Part shown: piece after piece, positions 33,216 to 42,773 of the stretch
Layout of the letters: each line of letters starts with the position of its first letter
Position numbering within the stretch: the first letter of the stretch is position 1
NCBI GenBank assembly: GCA_029552125.1
Contig: JAKPEE010000116.1
Coordinates: 1 to 50,073, forward strand
DNA length: 50,073 bases
Origin: Bacillota bacterium
GTDB taxonomy: Bacteria > Bacillota > Dethiobacteria > DTU022
Direction of reading: 5' to 3'
Made by a program: the position numbers and the translations under genes
The notes under the pieces: generated by a model
The model's database searches: none
The model's input: only the letters and a program-made list of their open reading frames with translations
What the model was told of the DNA's origin: nothing

Positions 33216-34330
33216 GTGAACATAATAAAACCGGCAGGAAGGCCAGAGACGGAAGAGCTCTCAGGTAACAGGGGAAACTGGGTGCTTCTTTTTGTAGCGG
33301 CATTTTTTGTCTATGTTAATTTATTTGTCTCGATTACCGTTTTCCCCCGGTATGCCGTGGAGATCGGCTGTACCCCGCTGCAGTCAGGCTTGCAGAACAC
33401 TTTCTTCTTTGTTACGGCGGTGATCTTGCGTTTTTATTGCGGGCCCTATGCCGACCGCAAGGGGCGCACGCTGCCCCTGCTGGTGGGCGCTTTTGTTTTT
33501 GCCACCACCCCCTTATTATTGCTGTACCGGGAAGGCGCCACCATGCTGATCCTGAGCCGGGTTTACCAGGGCATCGGATTGGCCGCTTTTTTACAAAGCG
33601 GAAGCTCCCTGGTTGCCGATATGGCTCCACCGCAAAAGAGGGGCGCCTATCTCGGGGCTTACCGCCTGCTTATTGTTTTAGCAGTGCTGGGCGGTCCCCC
33701 GGCCGCGCTGGCTCTCATTGAAAAATATGGTTTCAGAGTCTTTTTTGGCGCCTGCGCCCTGGTCGGCCTCTTTTCCCTGTTGCTGCTGATCCCGCTCAAA
33801 ACCCCTCATTGCTTAGCTACGTGGCTATTTATCTTTCTGAAACAGGCAGCATGGCCGGCTCCGGTGCTTACTTTCTATATTTCGGCCTGGCCGGCATTGC
33901 GGCCAATTTAGGCGCCGGCTTCCTATCGGACCGTTTCGGCCGTCCTTTCACCGCCTGGCCGGCCTTGATCCTTTTGGGGCTGGGCAGTATCGCCCTGGCC
34001 TTTATCGACACAGTGCCTGCGGCGGCCATTTTCAGCAGTGTGCTGGCCGGAATCGGCGTAAACGGCTCCATGGTGGTGCTGCTGGCCTGGCTGGTCGATG
34101 TGAGCGGCGAGAGGCTGCGCGCCACCGCTTTAAGCCTTGAGGAAAATACCATCGATCTTTCATTTGCCGCGGGTACGTTTTTATTCGGCCTGGCCGGCAG
34201 CTATATCGGGTTTAAGGCCTCCTTCGCAGCGGCGGGTATCCTGATTTTATCTCCGGCGGTAGCGCTGCTGCAGCTTTTCCGGAGCCAGCAGCGAAAAAGA
34301 CTACCCGGGGCCAGAAACGACGCCATTTAA
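33216..34330 (+). pseudogene. MFS transporter split by a frameshift
   Basis: The first frame (GTG 33216) gives NWVLLFVAAFFVYVNLFVSI, then YADRKGRTLPLLVGAFVFAT and six helices typical of the first MFS half, ending near LLLIPLKTPHC. Translation then leaves the right frame. The second half resumes in another frame from about 33809 (SYVAIYLSETGSMAGSGAYF, FLSDRFGRPFTAWPALILLG) and runs to 34330. The central loop between halves also looks short, so a deletion is possible. The D.KGR and DRFGR signatures confirm the MFS. Either a pseudogene or a sequencing error; I could not tell which. Confidence 0.75.
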
Positions 34331-34470
34331 GCCAGCGACAAGCGGGGCTATGGTGAACAGTGCTAAGTGTGACGGTTGTGGTCTGCGCGTAGAATTTTGA
34401 CTTAACGCAACCGCCGTCTTAAACGGGTAGAAATATACTCTGGCGATGATTGGGGCGGTGGCTTTGTCGC

Positions 34471-34510
34471 TGCTGGAAGCCGGAGGTTAGATGTTGGAGA
34501 CTGGAAAGAA
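34471..34510. repeat. Degenerate intergenic repeat (GGAGGTTAGATGTTGGAGA type)
   Basis: The text around 34471-34505 (GAAGCCGGAGGTTAGATGTT then GGAGACTGGAAAG) resembles GAAGTCAGATGTCGGAGGTC at 49717-49746. Short, imperfect, noncoding units of this kind recur between genes in related genomes. Confidence 0.4.
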
Positions 34511-34621
34511 TGCGGGTTTTAGACCCCCCGGCGGTATGTTTGATGGTCCCCTGATGCCGGACAACATATATTGAAAGCAAAGAAAAAAGCTAAGACAGCA
34601 CCTTAGGGAGAGGAGAAAAAA

Positions 34622-34990
34622 ATGAGCATTATCGGCAATATCCTGTGGATAGTCCTGGGTGGCATTATTATTTTCCTGGAATATATTCTGGGCGGCCTGG
34701 CGCTCTGCCTGACTGTGGTCGGAATTCCTTTCGGCTTTCAATGTTTTAAACTGTCTATTCTGGCACTGTTTCCTTTTGGGAAAAAAGTGATTAGCGGAAA
34801 TGCTTCCACCGGCTTTCTGGCCACAGTAATGAATATTATCTGGATCATTTGTGGCGGCATCTGGATAGCGGTGACTCACCTGGGCCTGGCGCTGCTTTTG
34901 TTTATAACTATTATCGGGATTCCTTTTGCCCGGCAGCACCTGAAGCTGGCAGCCCTTGCTTTTACCCCCTTTGGTAAAGAGATCGTTTAA
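34622..34990 (+). CDS. yccF: YccF domain membrane protein
   Basis: 122 aa. Two copies of the YccF repeat: NILWIVLGGIIIFLEYILGG with VVGIPFGFQCFKLSILALFPFG, and NIIWIICGGIWIAVTHLGLA with IIGIPFARQHLKLAALAFTPFG. Four hydrophobic segments. The family is small, conserved and of unknown function. GGGAGAGGAG precedes the start. It lies 118 nt upstream of serA. Confidence 0.93.
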   Translation: MSIIGNILWIVLGGIIIFLEYILGGLALCLTVVGIPFGFQCFKLSILALFPFGKKVISGNASTGFLATVMNIIWIICGGIWIAVTHLGLALLLFITIIGIPFARQHLKLAALAFTPFGKEIV

Positions 34991-35108
34991 AGGGCCGGTT
35001 TACCGGCAGAACAACCGGGGATAACCTTCAGGTTGAATCTTGTTAAGAGGATTCGATTCGTATAAACTAAATGATATACAACCAGTTCGAAACAACGGAG
35101 GCGATCCC

Positions 35109-36710
35109 GTGAAAATATTAGTCAGTGACACCATCTCGGCCAAGGGATTGAAAGTACTGGAAGAAAAGGCTACAGTGGACTACCGCCCCGGGCTGCCGCC
35201 GCAAGAGCTGCTGGAAATCATCGGCCAGTATGATGCGCTGCTGGTGCGCAGCAAAACCAGGGTAACCGCACCGGTGATCGAGGCGGCCCATAAGTTGAAA
35301 GTAATCGCCCGGGCCGGCGCCGGAGTGGACAATATCGACGTGGAAAAAGCCACTGAGAAAGGGATAGTGGTGATTAATACTCCCGGCGCCAATACCATAT
35401 CCACGGCGGAGCACACCATGGCCATGCTTACTGCACTGGCTCGCAACATACCGGCAGCCCATCATTCCTATAAGGCGGGCGCTGTTAAGAGAGAGCAGTT
35501 TTTAGGGGTGGAGCTTTACCACAAAACCCTGGGCATTGTCGGCCTGGGCCGCATCGGCAGTGAAGTGGCCCGGCGCGCCCGGGCGATGGGGATGCACCTT
35601 CTGGCCCATGACCCCTATATTTCTGCCGGGCGGGCTGAAAGTTTGGGCGTAGAATTGACCGGGCTGGAGGAGCTGCTCCGCCAGGCCGACTTTATAACCT
35701 TGCATTTGCCCCTGGTGGCGGCAACACGCCACCTGATCGGCGAAAAGGAATTTGCCTTGATGAAAGAAGGTGTGCGAATCATTAACTGCGCCCGGGGCGG
35801 GCTGATCGATGAAGAAGCCCTCTACCGGGCCTTAATATCAGGCCAGGTCGCCGGAGCGGCTCTGGATGTTTTTGAAGAAGAAGACCCTAAGAAAAACAAG
35901 CTTTTCGGCCTGGAAAACGTGATCGTCACCCCTCACCTGGGGGCCTCAACCAGGGAAGCGCAGGAAAATGTGGCCCTCCAGGCGGCGGAGCAGGTGCTTA
36001 AAGCGCTGCATGGCGAACTGGTTACTTCCGCGGTAAATGTACCCGGTATTTCTCCGGAAATAATGGCGGAAATCAAACCATACCTGCCTCTACCTCACCT
36101 GCTGGGCAGCTTTCTGATGCAGCTTTTCGGCAGCCCGGTGGAAGAGGTAGAAATCCATTACAGCGGCGAAATCGCCTCTAAGCCCATAAAGCCCATGACT
36201 ATTTCCTGTTTGATCGGCATGCTGCAGGTAATTCTTGGCGAGCAGGTGAATTATGTTAATGCTCCCCGGATTATCCAGAGCCGGGGTATCCAGGTTAAAG
36301 AGATTTGCTCCAGCACCCACAAAAGCTATGCCAATCATATGGCCTTGCATGTAAAATCCGGCCAAAAACGCTTCACTGTGGCTGGAACCATACTCAACGG
36401 AAGCGATATTCGCATTGTTCAGATCGGCGAACATATTATCGATGTGGTTCCTTCCCGCTACATGCTGGTAACCACCCATTACGACCGCCCCGGGGTGGTG
36501 GGCAGAGTGGGGATGCTGTTGGGAAATGAGAATATCAATATCGCCAGCATGCAGGTGGGCCGGAAGTTTGTCGGCGGCGAAGCGGTAATGGTGTTGCAAC
36601 TGGATGACCCGGTGCCCCGGGAAGTTTTGCAGAAAGTGGCTCAACTGGACATCCTGCACAGCACCCATTTTGTCGAGTTGAAAGGCCAGGACTTGATTAA
36701 AAACGGTTAG
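35109..36710 (+). CDS. serA: D-3-phosphoglycerate dehydrogenase
   Basis: 533 aa from GTG 35109; GGAGG (35097-35101) sits 7 nt upstream. Substrate-binding lobe, Rossmann loop [16 protein letters not shown] near residue 145, [13 protein letters not shown], and the catalytic His in [12 protein letters not shown] near residue 280. An ASB intervening domain follows, then a C-terminal ACT domain ([28 protein letters not shown]) that normally senses serine. First step of serine synthesis from 3-phosphoglycerate. Monocistronic; no serC or serB nearby. The ~100-nt leader has no clear riboswitch or T-box. Confidence 0.95.
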   Translation: MKILVSDTISAKGLKVLEEKATVDYRPGLPPQELLEIIGQYDALLVRSKTRVTAPVIEAAHKLKVIARAGAGVDNIDVEKATEKGIVVINTPGANTISTAEHTMAMLTALARNIPAAHHSYKAGAVKREQFLGVELYHKTLGIVGLGRIGSEVARRARAMGMHLLAHDPYISAGRAESLGVELTGLEELLRQADFITLHLPLVAATRHLIGEKEFALMKEGVRIINCARGGLIDEEALYRALISGQVAGAALDVFEEEDPKKNKLFGLENVIVTPHLGASTREAQENVALQAAEQVLKALHGELVTSAVNVPGISPEIMAEIKPYLPLPHLLGSFLMQLFGSPVEEVEIHYSGEIASKPIKPMTISCLIGMLQVILGEQVNYVNAPRIIQSRGIQVKEICSSTHKSYANHMALHVKSGQKRFTVAGTILNGSDIRIVQIGEHIIDVVPSRYMLVTTHYDRPGVVGRVGMLLGNENINIASMQVGRKFVGGEAVMVLQLDDPVPREVLQKVAQLDILHSTHFVELKGQDLIKNG

Positions 36711-37068
36711 AAAGTTTGTGGAGACAGGAAACAGTACCGCTGGATAAAGGCAGTCCGGGTGGTGGCAAAGGCACTCAAACCCCGGAAGCCAGAATTCCGA
36801 AGAAAAGATAGCTGAACGCGGTGACAGGAGCTAGAAGACAAGGGCCAGGATAAAAGTATCGGCCGCAACTTTCTAACTCCTCTTTTTTTGTGTGGGGGAG
36901 CCGCTAACCCTGAGCGGTGGACTGCACTTTGATTTTTTAAATTTTCCTGCGTCTGTAAGCTGCTGTAGCATAAATTATATAATTTTTGATTGTCTATATC
37001 CACTGAATTTATAGTATAATTAAAAATAAATTACTATTTACCACGCGCATGAATGGTGGGATGAAAAG
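36711..37068 (+). other. Noncoding stretch before the sirtuin gene
   Basis: About 358 bp. The last ~110 bp are AT-rich, with a possible promoter TTGTCT (36990-36995), 19-bp spacer and a consensus TATAAT (37015-37020). The rest has no recognised gene or RNA family. Confidence 0.4.
36990..37020 (+). promoter_or_regulatory. Possible sirtuin promoter
   Basis: Perfect TATAAT at 37015-37020 with TTGTCT 19 bp upstream. The long spacer and weak -35 lower the confidence, but the AT-rich surroundings and the position about 50 nt before the gene fit. Confidence 0.45.
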
Positions 37069-37815
37069 TTGGATTACCGGGAGGCCATTGCGCAGGCGGT
37101 TGAACTGATTAAAGGGCATAGTGGATTTTATGCCCTTACAGGGGCTGGTATGAGTACGGAAAGCGGAATACCCGATTTCCGCACCCCGGGAACGGGCATA
37201 TGGGAAAAAATTGATCCCATCGCCACCGCTTCCGTAGAGGTGCTGTACAGCAATCCCAGGCTCTTTTACGAAGTAGGTTTTGCCCGCTTTGCCAGTATAA
37301 CCATGGCCGAGCCCAATGCTGGGCATTATGTCCTGGCGGAGCTTGAAAAAATTGGATTACTGAAGGGATTGGTGACCCAAAACATAGACGGCCTGCATGT
37401 GAAAGCAGGCTCTAAAAAAGTATGGGAGGTGCACGGCCACCTTCGTTCCGGTTACTGCCTGGGCTGCAAGCGGCGCTTCCCTTTTGAAGAACTGGTCCAG
37501 CAGGTGGAGTTGAAGCGCATCCCGCCCATGTGCCATTACTGCTTCAACATGCTGCGTCCCGATGTGGTCCTATTCGGCGATCCGATGCCTCCTTTATTTT
37601 TTGAAGCCTGGGAAGTGCTGGAGAAAGAATGCGACCTTATGCTGGTGGCCGGCAGCAGCCTGGTAGTCTACCCGGTGGCCGAACTGCCCCGGCTGGCGAA
37701 AAAACTGATCATCATCAACCTGCAGCCGGCCGGTTATGACCGCCAGGCCGATGTGGTAATTCACGAAAAATGCGGCAAAGCTCTGGGCGACATATTAAAT
37801 GAATTGAGCAAATAA
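37069..37815 (+). CDS. NAD-dependent protein deacylase, sirtuin family
   Basis: 248 aa, TTG start (weak site upstream). All sirtuin motifs: GAGMSTESGIPDFR, TQNIDGLH, catalytic His in VHGHLRSGYCLGC, four zinc Cys (CLGC and CHYC), GSSLVVYPVAELP and INLQPAGYD. It removes acetyl and possibly longer acyl groups from lysines, consuming NAD+, and releases O-acyl-ADP-ribose. Apparently monocistronic. With the deacetylase-fold gene at 30057-31409 it is one of two deacylase families within 8 kb. Confidence 0.93.
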   Translation: MDYREAIAQAVELIKGHSGFYALTGAGMSTESGIPDFRTPGTGIWEKIDPIATASVEVLYSNPRLFYEVGFARFASITMAEPNAGHYVLAELEKIGLLKGLVTQNIDGLHVKAGSKKVWEVHGHLRSGYCLGCKRRFPFEELVQQVELKRIPPMCHYCFNMLRPDVVLFGDPMPPLFFEAWEVLEKECDLMLVAGSSLVVYPVAELPRLAKKLIIINLQPAGYDRQADVVIHEKCGKALGDILNELSK

Positions 37816-37861
37816 GGCGCTAAGCCGGTAACCGGGAGCAATTTGGCGGGGAGGTTTCTTG

Positions 37862-39084
37862 ATGCGCCTGCGATCATGGATCTTTCTGCTTGCGTTGTTG
37901 ATGGGAGCAGGGACAGTTTATGCCGTTGAAGGGACTTCGGACGGAGCCGGGCCTGCGGCCATGCCGGCCGGGGAAGAGATAGGCCGGACTTGCGCCTGAA
38001 TCAGATCCAGGTTATCGGCACCCATAACAGTTATCATCTCCAGCCGGAGCCGGAACTTCTAAGGTTGATCGGTTTCTTCAGCAAAGAGGCCGCTTTCTCT
38101 CTGGGCTATTCGCACCGCCCCCTGGCCGAGCAGCTTGAGTTGCTGCAGATCCGGCAGGTGGAGCTGGATGTCTATGCTGATCCCGAAGGCGGCGCTTTTG
38201 CCTGCAGGGCCGGCCTGGCGCTGCTGGGGCAGGAAGCCTGCACCGGGGAGGAGGTCCTGAAGCAGCCCGGTTTTAAAGTGATCCATATTCCGCACCTTGA
38301 TTTCGGCACTACGGTGCTTACTTTTGTCGAGGCCCTTGAAGAAATAAGGGACTGGTCGCTGGCCCATCCGGGGCACCTGCCGGTGATGGTGCTGGTGGAA
38401 GTAAAAGAAGATTTGACCCTGGAGTCCATGAGCTGGCCGCTGCGCCAGGCGGCACGGCTGGGCCGGGCCTGGTTGAACTTTTACGGTATTCCCTTTAATT
38501 TTCCCCCGGCTCCGCGTGCTTCGGACCTGGATGATCTTGATGCGGAAATTCGCTCCGTTTTCACTGATGACCACCTCATTACACCGGATCATATCCGGGG
38601 AGGCCATGCCAGCCTGGAGGAAGCAATTCTCAAGCAAGGCTGGCCTACCCTGAGTGAGGCCAGGGGCCGCGTTCTATTTGCCCTGGACAACCCGGGCCGG
38701 ATCCGGGAGTTATACCTGGAAGGACGGCCGGCGCTGGAAGGAAGGGTCATGTTTGTCAGCTCGCCGCCGGGAGAGCCCTCGGCCGCCTTCATAAAAATAA
38801 ACGACCCCACCGGCAGCAATGAAGCGTTGATTCGCCACTATGTCAGCCGGGGCTACCTGGTGCGGACCATGGCTGACGGGAACCAGCTTGTTACCCGGGA
38901 CGGAGATACGGCCCGGAGGGATGCCGCCCTGGAAAGCGGTGCCCAGTACGTGAGCACTGATTTTCCCGAGGAAGCGCCGTGGGGCTACCGGGTCTTTCTG
39001 CCGGGGGCGGAGGGGGCGCCGGGCCGCGTTAATCCTGTCAGCGGCCCCGCCGGCGTGGAGGGCCCCCTTTCAGAATGGCATTAA
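37862..39084 (+). pseudogene. Secreted Ca2+-dependent phospholipase C-like gene with frameshift at the signal-peptide junction
   Basis: ATG 37862 opens a signal peptide (MRLRSWIFLLALLMGAGTVY, then AVEG) that ends at TGA near 37999 after about 46 residues. The catalytic body starts in another frame just before, at DLRLNQIQVIGTHNSYH around 37988, and runs to 39084. Its motifs (GTHNSYH, VELDVYAD, IHIPHLDFGTT, KVLFALDN-like strand) fit the Ca2+-dependent phosphoinositide-type PLC family. A single-base loss in or near GAAGAGATAGGCCGG would restore one gene. Without the fix no secreted product is made. Sequencing error remains possible. Confidence 0.7.
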
Positions 39085-39139
39085 ACAAATGTTGCAATGA
39101 GCTCCCCCTTTCGGGAAGGGCGCCAAGGAGGCCTGCTTT

Positions 39140-39910
39140 ATGGAAATCAAATGGTATGGCACCGCCACCCTGGCTTTTTCTGCAAGCGGGAGGAAAATTC
39201 TGTTTGATCCATTCCTGCCCATGAACTGCGCACTGCCTTCGCCTCCTCTTGAGGAACTGGGAAGCGCTGGCGATATCTTTATCACGCATGGCCACTTTGA
39301 TCACCTTATTGATGTACCGCGGGTCATGGCGGCCGGCCATAACCTGGTATACTGCTCCGCAGAAACAGCCCGGGTCCTGTTGCGGGAAGGCGTACAGGCG
39401 AGTCGTATCGTAGCCATTAAGCCGGGTGACTTGATTGAATGCGGGCCCTTTACGCTGCGGGTTTACCGGGGAAAACATATTAAGTTCAACAGCCAGTTAA
39501 TCCTAAAAACGGTGTTTAACCGGCGTATTGTTGCCTACCGGGAGAATTTGCGCGCCCTGTTTAAAATGCTGCGCCGCTACCCGCAGGGACAGGTTCTGGT
39601 TTTTTTAATTGAAGCTGAAGGAAAAAGAATTCTTCACCTGGGCAGTTTAAACCTTGATCCGGCAGAACAGTACCCGGAGCAGGTCGATTTGCTTTCTCTG
39701 CCTTACCAGGGGCGCTCCAATTTAGAGAGCTATGCCCTTCCCTTTATCCGCCGCTTTCGCCCCCAGGGAGTGTACCTGCATCATTTTGACGATTCTTTTC
39801 CTCCCGTTTCCAGCCGGAACGATATAAAGCCGTTTCTGGCGGCAATGGAAAAAGAGTTTCCCCAAACCAGGGTTATCGTGCCCGTTTATGGTGAGAATGT
39901 TGTAATCTGA
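39140..39910 (+). CDS. MBL-fold metallo-hydrolase
   Basis: 256 aa. Metallo-beta-lactamase fold: EIKWYGTATLAF, metal motif THGHFDHLID near residue 55, later HLGSLNLDPAEQ and the C-terminal YLHHFDDSFPPV. It resembles UlaG-like small hydrolases. Reaction unknown. GGAGG lies before the ATG (CAAGGAGGCCTGCTTTATG). It is the next gene after the PLC locus on the same strand. Confidence 0.85.
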   Translation: MEIKWYGTATLAFSASGRKILFDPFLPMNCALPSPPLEELGSAGDIFITHGHFDHLIDVPRVMAAGHNLVYCSAETARVLLREGVQASRIVAIKPGDLIECGPFTLRVYRGKHIKFNSQLILKTVFNRRIVAYRENLRALFKMLRRYPQGQVLVFLIEAEGKRILHLGSLNLDPAEQYPEQVDLLSLPYQGRSNLESYALPFIRRFRPQGVYLHHFDDSFPPVSSRNDIKPFLAAMEKEFPQTRVIVPVYGENVVI

Positions 39911-40017
39911 CGGCCGGAGCGTTATACTAGTGATTAGCCGGCCGGGGGGCCGCCTGCTTTTTTACAGATATTTTCTGCTTTTCTGACCCCTACCGGGGTA
40001 ATCAGTGAGGTGGTTGC

Positions 40018-40419
40018 GTGGAGATTCTATTCGTGGAAAAACCAGAGCTGGATGCCGCCGCTTTAACGGGCTTAAGAAAAGCGGTGGGATGGGAAGGGGA
40101 TCTGGAACGGGTCAAAAAAACCATAGGCCGCAGTTATTATTGGGCAGCCGGCTTTGCGGAGGAAAAGTTAATCGCTTATATTGAAGTAATAAGCGACGGT
40201 GTAGATGATGCCTATATTCGCAACCTGATCGTTCACCCTGACTACCAGCGCCGTGGTATCGGCCTTAAACTGCTAGAAATGGTATTATCCAGGGTTAAAG
40301 CTGACCGGATCAAAACGGTAAATGTACTCTTTGAACCGGGGTTGGAACCTTTTTACCGTAAAGCCGGGTTTAAAATCATTTCCGGCGGCATAATCGATAA
40401 CCATGCCGAAAAAGGGTAA
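40018..40419 (+). CDS. GNAT-family N-acetyltransferase
   Basis: 133 aa, GTG start with GAGGTGG upstream. GNAT core: AAGFAEEKLIAYIEVISDG, then AYIRNLIVHPDYQRRGIGLKL, the acetyl-CoA pyrophosphate-binding R-R-G-I-G motif, and FYRKAGF near the end. The acceptor is unknown. Compact length fits single-domain GNATs. Confidence 0.9.
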   Translation: MEILFVEKPELDAAALTGLRKAVGWEGDLERVKKTIGRSYYWAAGFAEEKLIAYIEVISDGVDDAYIRNLIVHPDYQRRGIGLKLLEMVLSRVKADRIKTVNVLFEPGLEPFYRKAGFKIISGGIIDNHAEKG

Positions 40420-40584
40420 AAGACTCTTTTTCGGCGGGCCGGTATGCTACTTCTTCTACCTGAACCAGAAGGCAGGAATATATCATGAAATATTGAATAT
40501 TCTACAATAGGATTAGAATTGAAAAATATCTAAGGCGACCTGCCGACCCATGGGCGGGCCGTCCTGACTATAGGAGTTTTTCAA

Positions 40585-41004
40585 ATGAATATTGCTTTTT
40601 TCCTGCTTCCAAAGAAGGATGTTGTTTTTTTAAGCAATAACAGCACCATGCGCCAGGCTTTGGAAAAAATGGAGTACCACCGCCACACCGCCATCCCTCT
40701 TATTGATGAGAAAGGCCGCTATGCCGGCACAATTACCGAGGGCGACCTGCTTTGGAAATTAAAAAATATGCCCAATTTAAATTTGAGCTGTACTGAAAAA
40801 ATATTACTCCGGGACATTCCCCAGCAAATGCAAAATCAACCGGTAAAAATTGATGCGCAGATTCAAGATCTCCTCTCTTTGGCCGTAGGGCAAAACTTTG
40901 TCCCTGTTGTTGATGATGATGGCATCTTTATCGGCCTGGTCAGGAGAAGTGAAATTATCGAATACTGCATTAAGCTGCTAAAAGAAAACAATCTTATTTC
41001 TTAA
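40585..41004 (+). CDS. Protein with a tandem CBS domain
   Basis: 139 aa. Two CBS repeats: NNSTMRQALEKMEYHRHTAI with PLIDEKGRYAGTITEGDLLW, then PVKIDAQIQDLLSLAVGQN with VPVVDDDGIFIGLVRRSEII. Such modules bind adenine nucleotides or related ligands and usually regulate a partner. No partner domain is present. It ends 48 nt before the histidine-kinase frame and may be co-transcribed with it. Confidence 0.9.
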   Translation: MNIAFFLLPKKDVVFLSNNSTMRQALEKMEYHRHTAIPLIDEKGRYAGTITEGDLLWKLKNMPNLNLSCTEKILLRDIPQQMQNQPVKIDAQIQDLLSLAVGQNFVPVVDDDGIFIGLVRRSEIIEYCIKLLKENNLIS

Positions 41005-41052
41005 AAGCCAAGCAAAGCCTGGATTCAGAGCCCGGATTAAGGGGGAAGAAAG

Positions 41053-42603
41053 CTGTCTGAACTTGAGTGGTTAATAAAATCGTCGCAGTCAGGATGCTCG
41101 CGACTGTGCCAGTTTTATGAGCCGCTAAAGTTAAACTGCTGCCGTCTGGTCGAGCTTATTCAGGAAGGCATCAGGGTTATTGACTCCGGCAACCGTACCG
41201 TTTATGTCAACAGAAAAATGGCCGACATGCTTGGTTACACCATGGAAGAAATGGACAACCTTCCGGTGGCCGCCCTGATTCGTAAGGGTGATGAAGCCAA
41301 ATATTTTTCTTTCCTGGGTAGGCGCGAGGCAGGAATGAAAGAAAGCCTCGATTTTGTTTTTATCCATAAGACTGGACGGTACGTCTACACCAGGCTTGAA
41401 ATCGTTCCTTTATTTGGCAAAGGCGATCAATACCTGGGCGCCATGGCCCTGGTTACGGACCTTACCGTGCAAAAGAAAACCGGGGCCAAGCTGCGGGCCA
41501 CCCGAAACCGCCTTCAGGCTGTGGTCGAGAACATTCGCGATGTATTTGTCCAGACTGACAGGCGGGCCATCCTGGAATATGTCAGTCCGTCATGCATTAG
41601 GGTGCTGGGATTTACCGCCGAGGAAATGATCCATAAATCAGCATTTGATTTCATCCATCCTGAAGACCGCAGGCTGGCACAGGAGTATTATGAGCGCATC
41701 GCCGGCGGCGAATCGCTGGATAATCCGGAAATACGTTTAAAGCATGCCAGCGGCCATTATGTCTGGACTGAAATCGTGGGCAAATCAGTTAATGACCGGC
41801 GGGGCCGCTTTAGTTTTGCCGCCTTTGTCATTCGGGATATCACTGAAAGAAAAAAACAGGAAAGAGAGTTGCTTAAAGCAGCCCGGCTGGAATCCATTGC
41901 CTTGATTGCCGGTGGGATTGCCCATGATTTTAACAACCTTCTCGCGGTAGTCCTGGGCCATGTTGCCGTGGCCAAGCTCAGTTTAAATAAGCCCGAACAG
42001 CTCCTGGATCGGCTGGAAAAGGTGGAACAGGCCACGATGCAGGCCAGAGATTTAAGCGCCCGGCTAATTTCCTTTTCCAAGGGAGAAATACCCGAAAAAG
42101 AAATAATCCGGCCGGCTCATCTAGTTGAGGAAGCGGTGGCCATCGCTTTAAGCAATCAAAATGTACATGTTATGCTGGATTTGCCGGAAGATTTGCACTT
42201 GCTTAAAGGGGACATGAGCCAGCTAGTGCAGGTTTTAAATAACATTTTGACTAACGCTGTCCAGGCTATGCCGCAGGGCGGTACCATTACGATCAAAGGA
42301 TCTAACTTTGTGGTGGACGAATCGCCAATCGATCAAAGGCTCCCCTTGGTATCCGGAGAGTATGTCAGGATTGCCGTCAGCGACCAGGGGACCGGCATCC
42401 CGCCGGAATTAATGGCCAAAGTGTTTGATCCATTTTTTACTACCAAAAAGGAAGGATACGGGTTAGGCCTGGCCACGGCTCATTTGATTGTTTCCCGGCA
42501 TGACGGATGCATTACGGTGGAACCAAACGAGGGAGCCGGAACCACGTTTACTATTTACCTCCCCGCATATGTAAAACCCGCCGCTGCAGAAGATGAGAAA
42601 TAA
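41053..42603 (+). CDS. PAS-domain sensor histidine kinase (start uncertain, possibly CTG)
   Basis: The frame is open from 41041. The first PAS domain already begins at LIQEGIRVIDSGNRTVYVNR, upstream of the first ATG (41218), so a start earlier than that is needed. CTG 41053, right after AAGGGGGAAGAAAG, is the best candidate and gives 516 aa. Order: Cys-containing N-terminus (SGCSRLC, NCCRL), PAS1 (VNRKMADMLGYTMEEMDNLP), PAS2 (AVVENIRDVFVQTDRRAI), HisKA with IAGGIAHDFNNLLAVVLGHV, and the HATPase domain: NNILTNAVQAMPQGG, DQGTGIPPELMAKVFDPFFT, YGLGLATAHLIVS. Soluble, as no membrane helix is seen. No response regulator is adjacent. Confidence 0.85.
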   Translation: MSELEWLIKSSQSGCSRLCQFYEPLKLNCCRLVELIQEGIRVIDSGNRTVYVNRKMADMLGYTMEEMDNLPVAALIRKGDEAKYFSFLGRREAGMKESLDFVFIHKTGRYVYTRLEIVPLFGKGDQYLGAMALVTDLTVQKKTGAKLRATRNRLQAVVENIRDVFVQTDRRAILEYVSPSCIRVLGFTAEEMIHKSAFDFIHPEDRRLAQEYYERIAGGESLDNPEIRLKHASGHYVWTEIVGKSVNDRRGRFSFAAFVIRDITERKKQERELLKAARLESIALIAGGIAHDFNNLLAVVLGHVAVAKLSLNKPEQLLDRLEKVEQATMQARDLSARLISFSKGEIPEKEIIRPAHLVEEAVAIALSNQNVHVMLDLPEDLHLLKGDMSQLVQVLNNILTNAVQAMPQGGTITIKGSNFVVDESPIDQRLPLVSGEYVRIAVSDQGTGIPPELMAKVFDPFFTTKKEGYGLGLATAHLIVSRHDGCITVEPNEGAGTTFTIYLPAYVKPAAAEDEK

Positions 42604-42773
42604 ACAGGCAGATAACCCGGGTAGAGGTCATGCCTTCGCCAAGCGTGGTGCCATAGCGGGTAAATCCTTTGCCCAAAAGGGGTTCTGGCTGCCGTACCGA
42701 AATATTTCTTTTCAGGGTTGGGCGGGCATGCATGCCGGCAGTGTTTTCATAATTAATTTCTAGGAGGGTTTTT

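Noticed and set aside
35040..35108. Upstream extension of the serA frame
   Set aside because: The start at GTG 35109 has GGAGG and begins exactly at the enzyme fold; the extension adds unrelated residues.
36711..36980. Possible riboswitch before the sirtuin gene
   Set aside because: Some GC-rich stems occur, but none matched the conserved blocks of any class I know.
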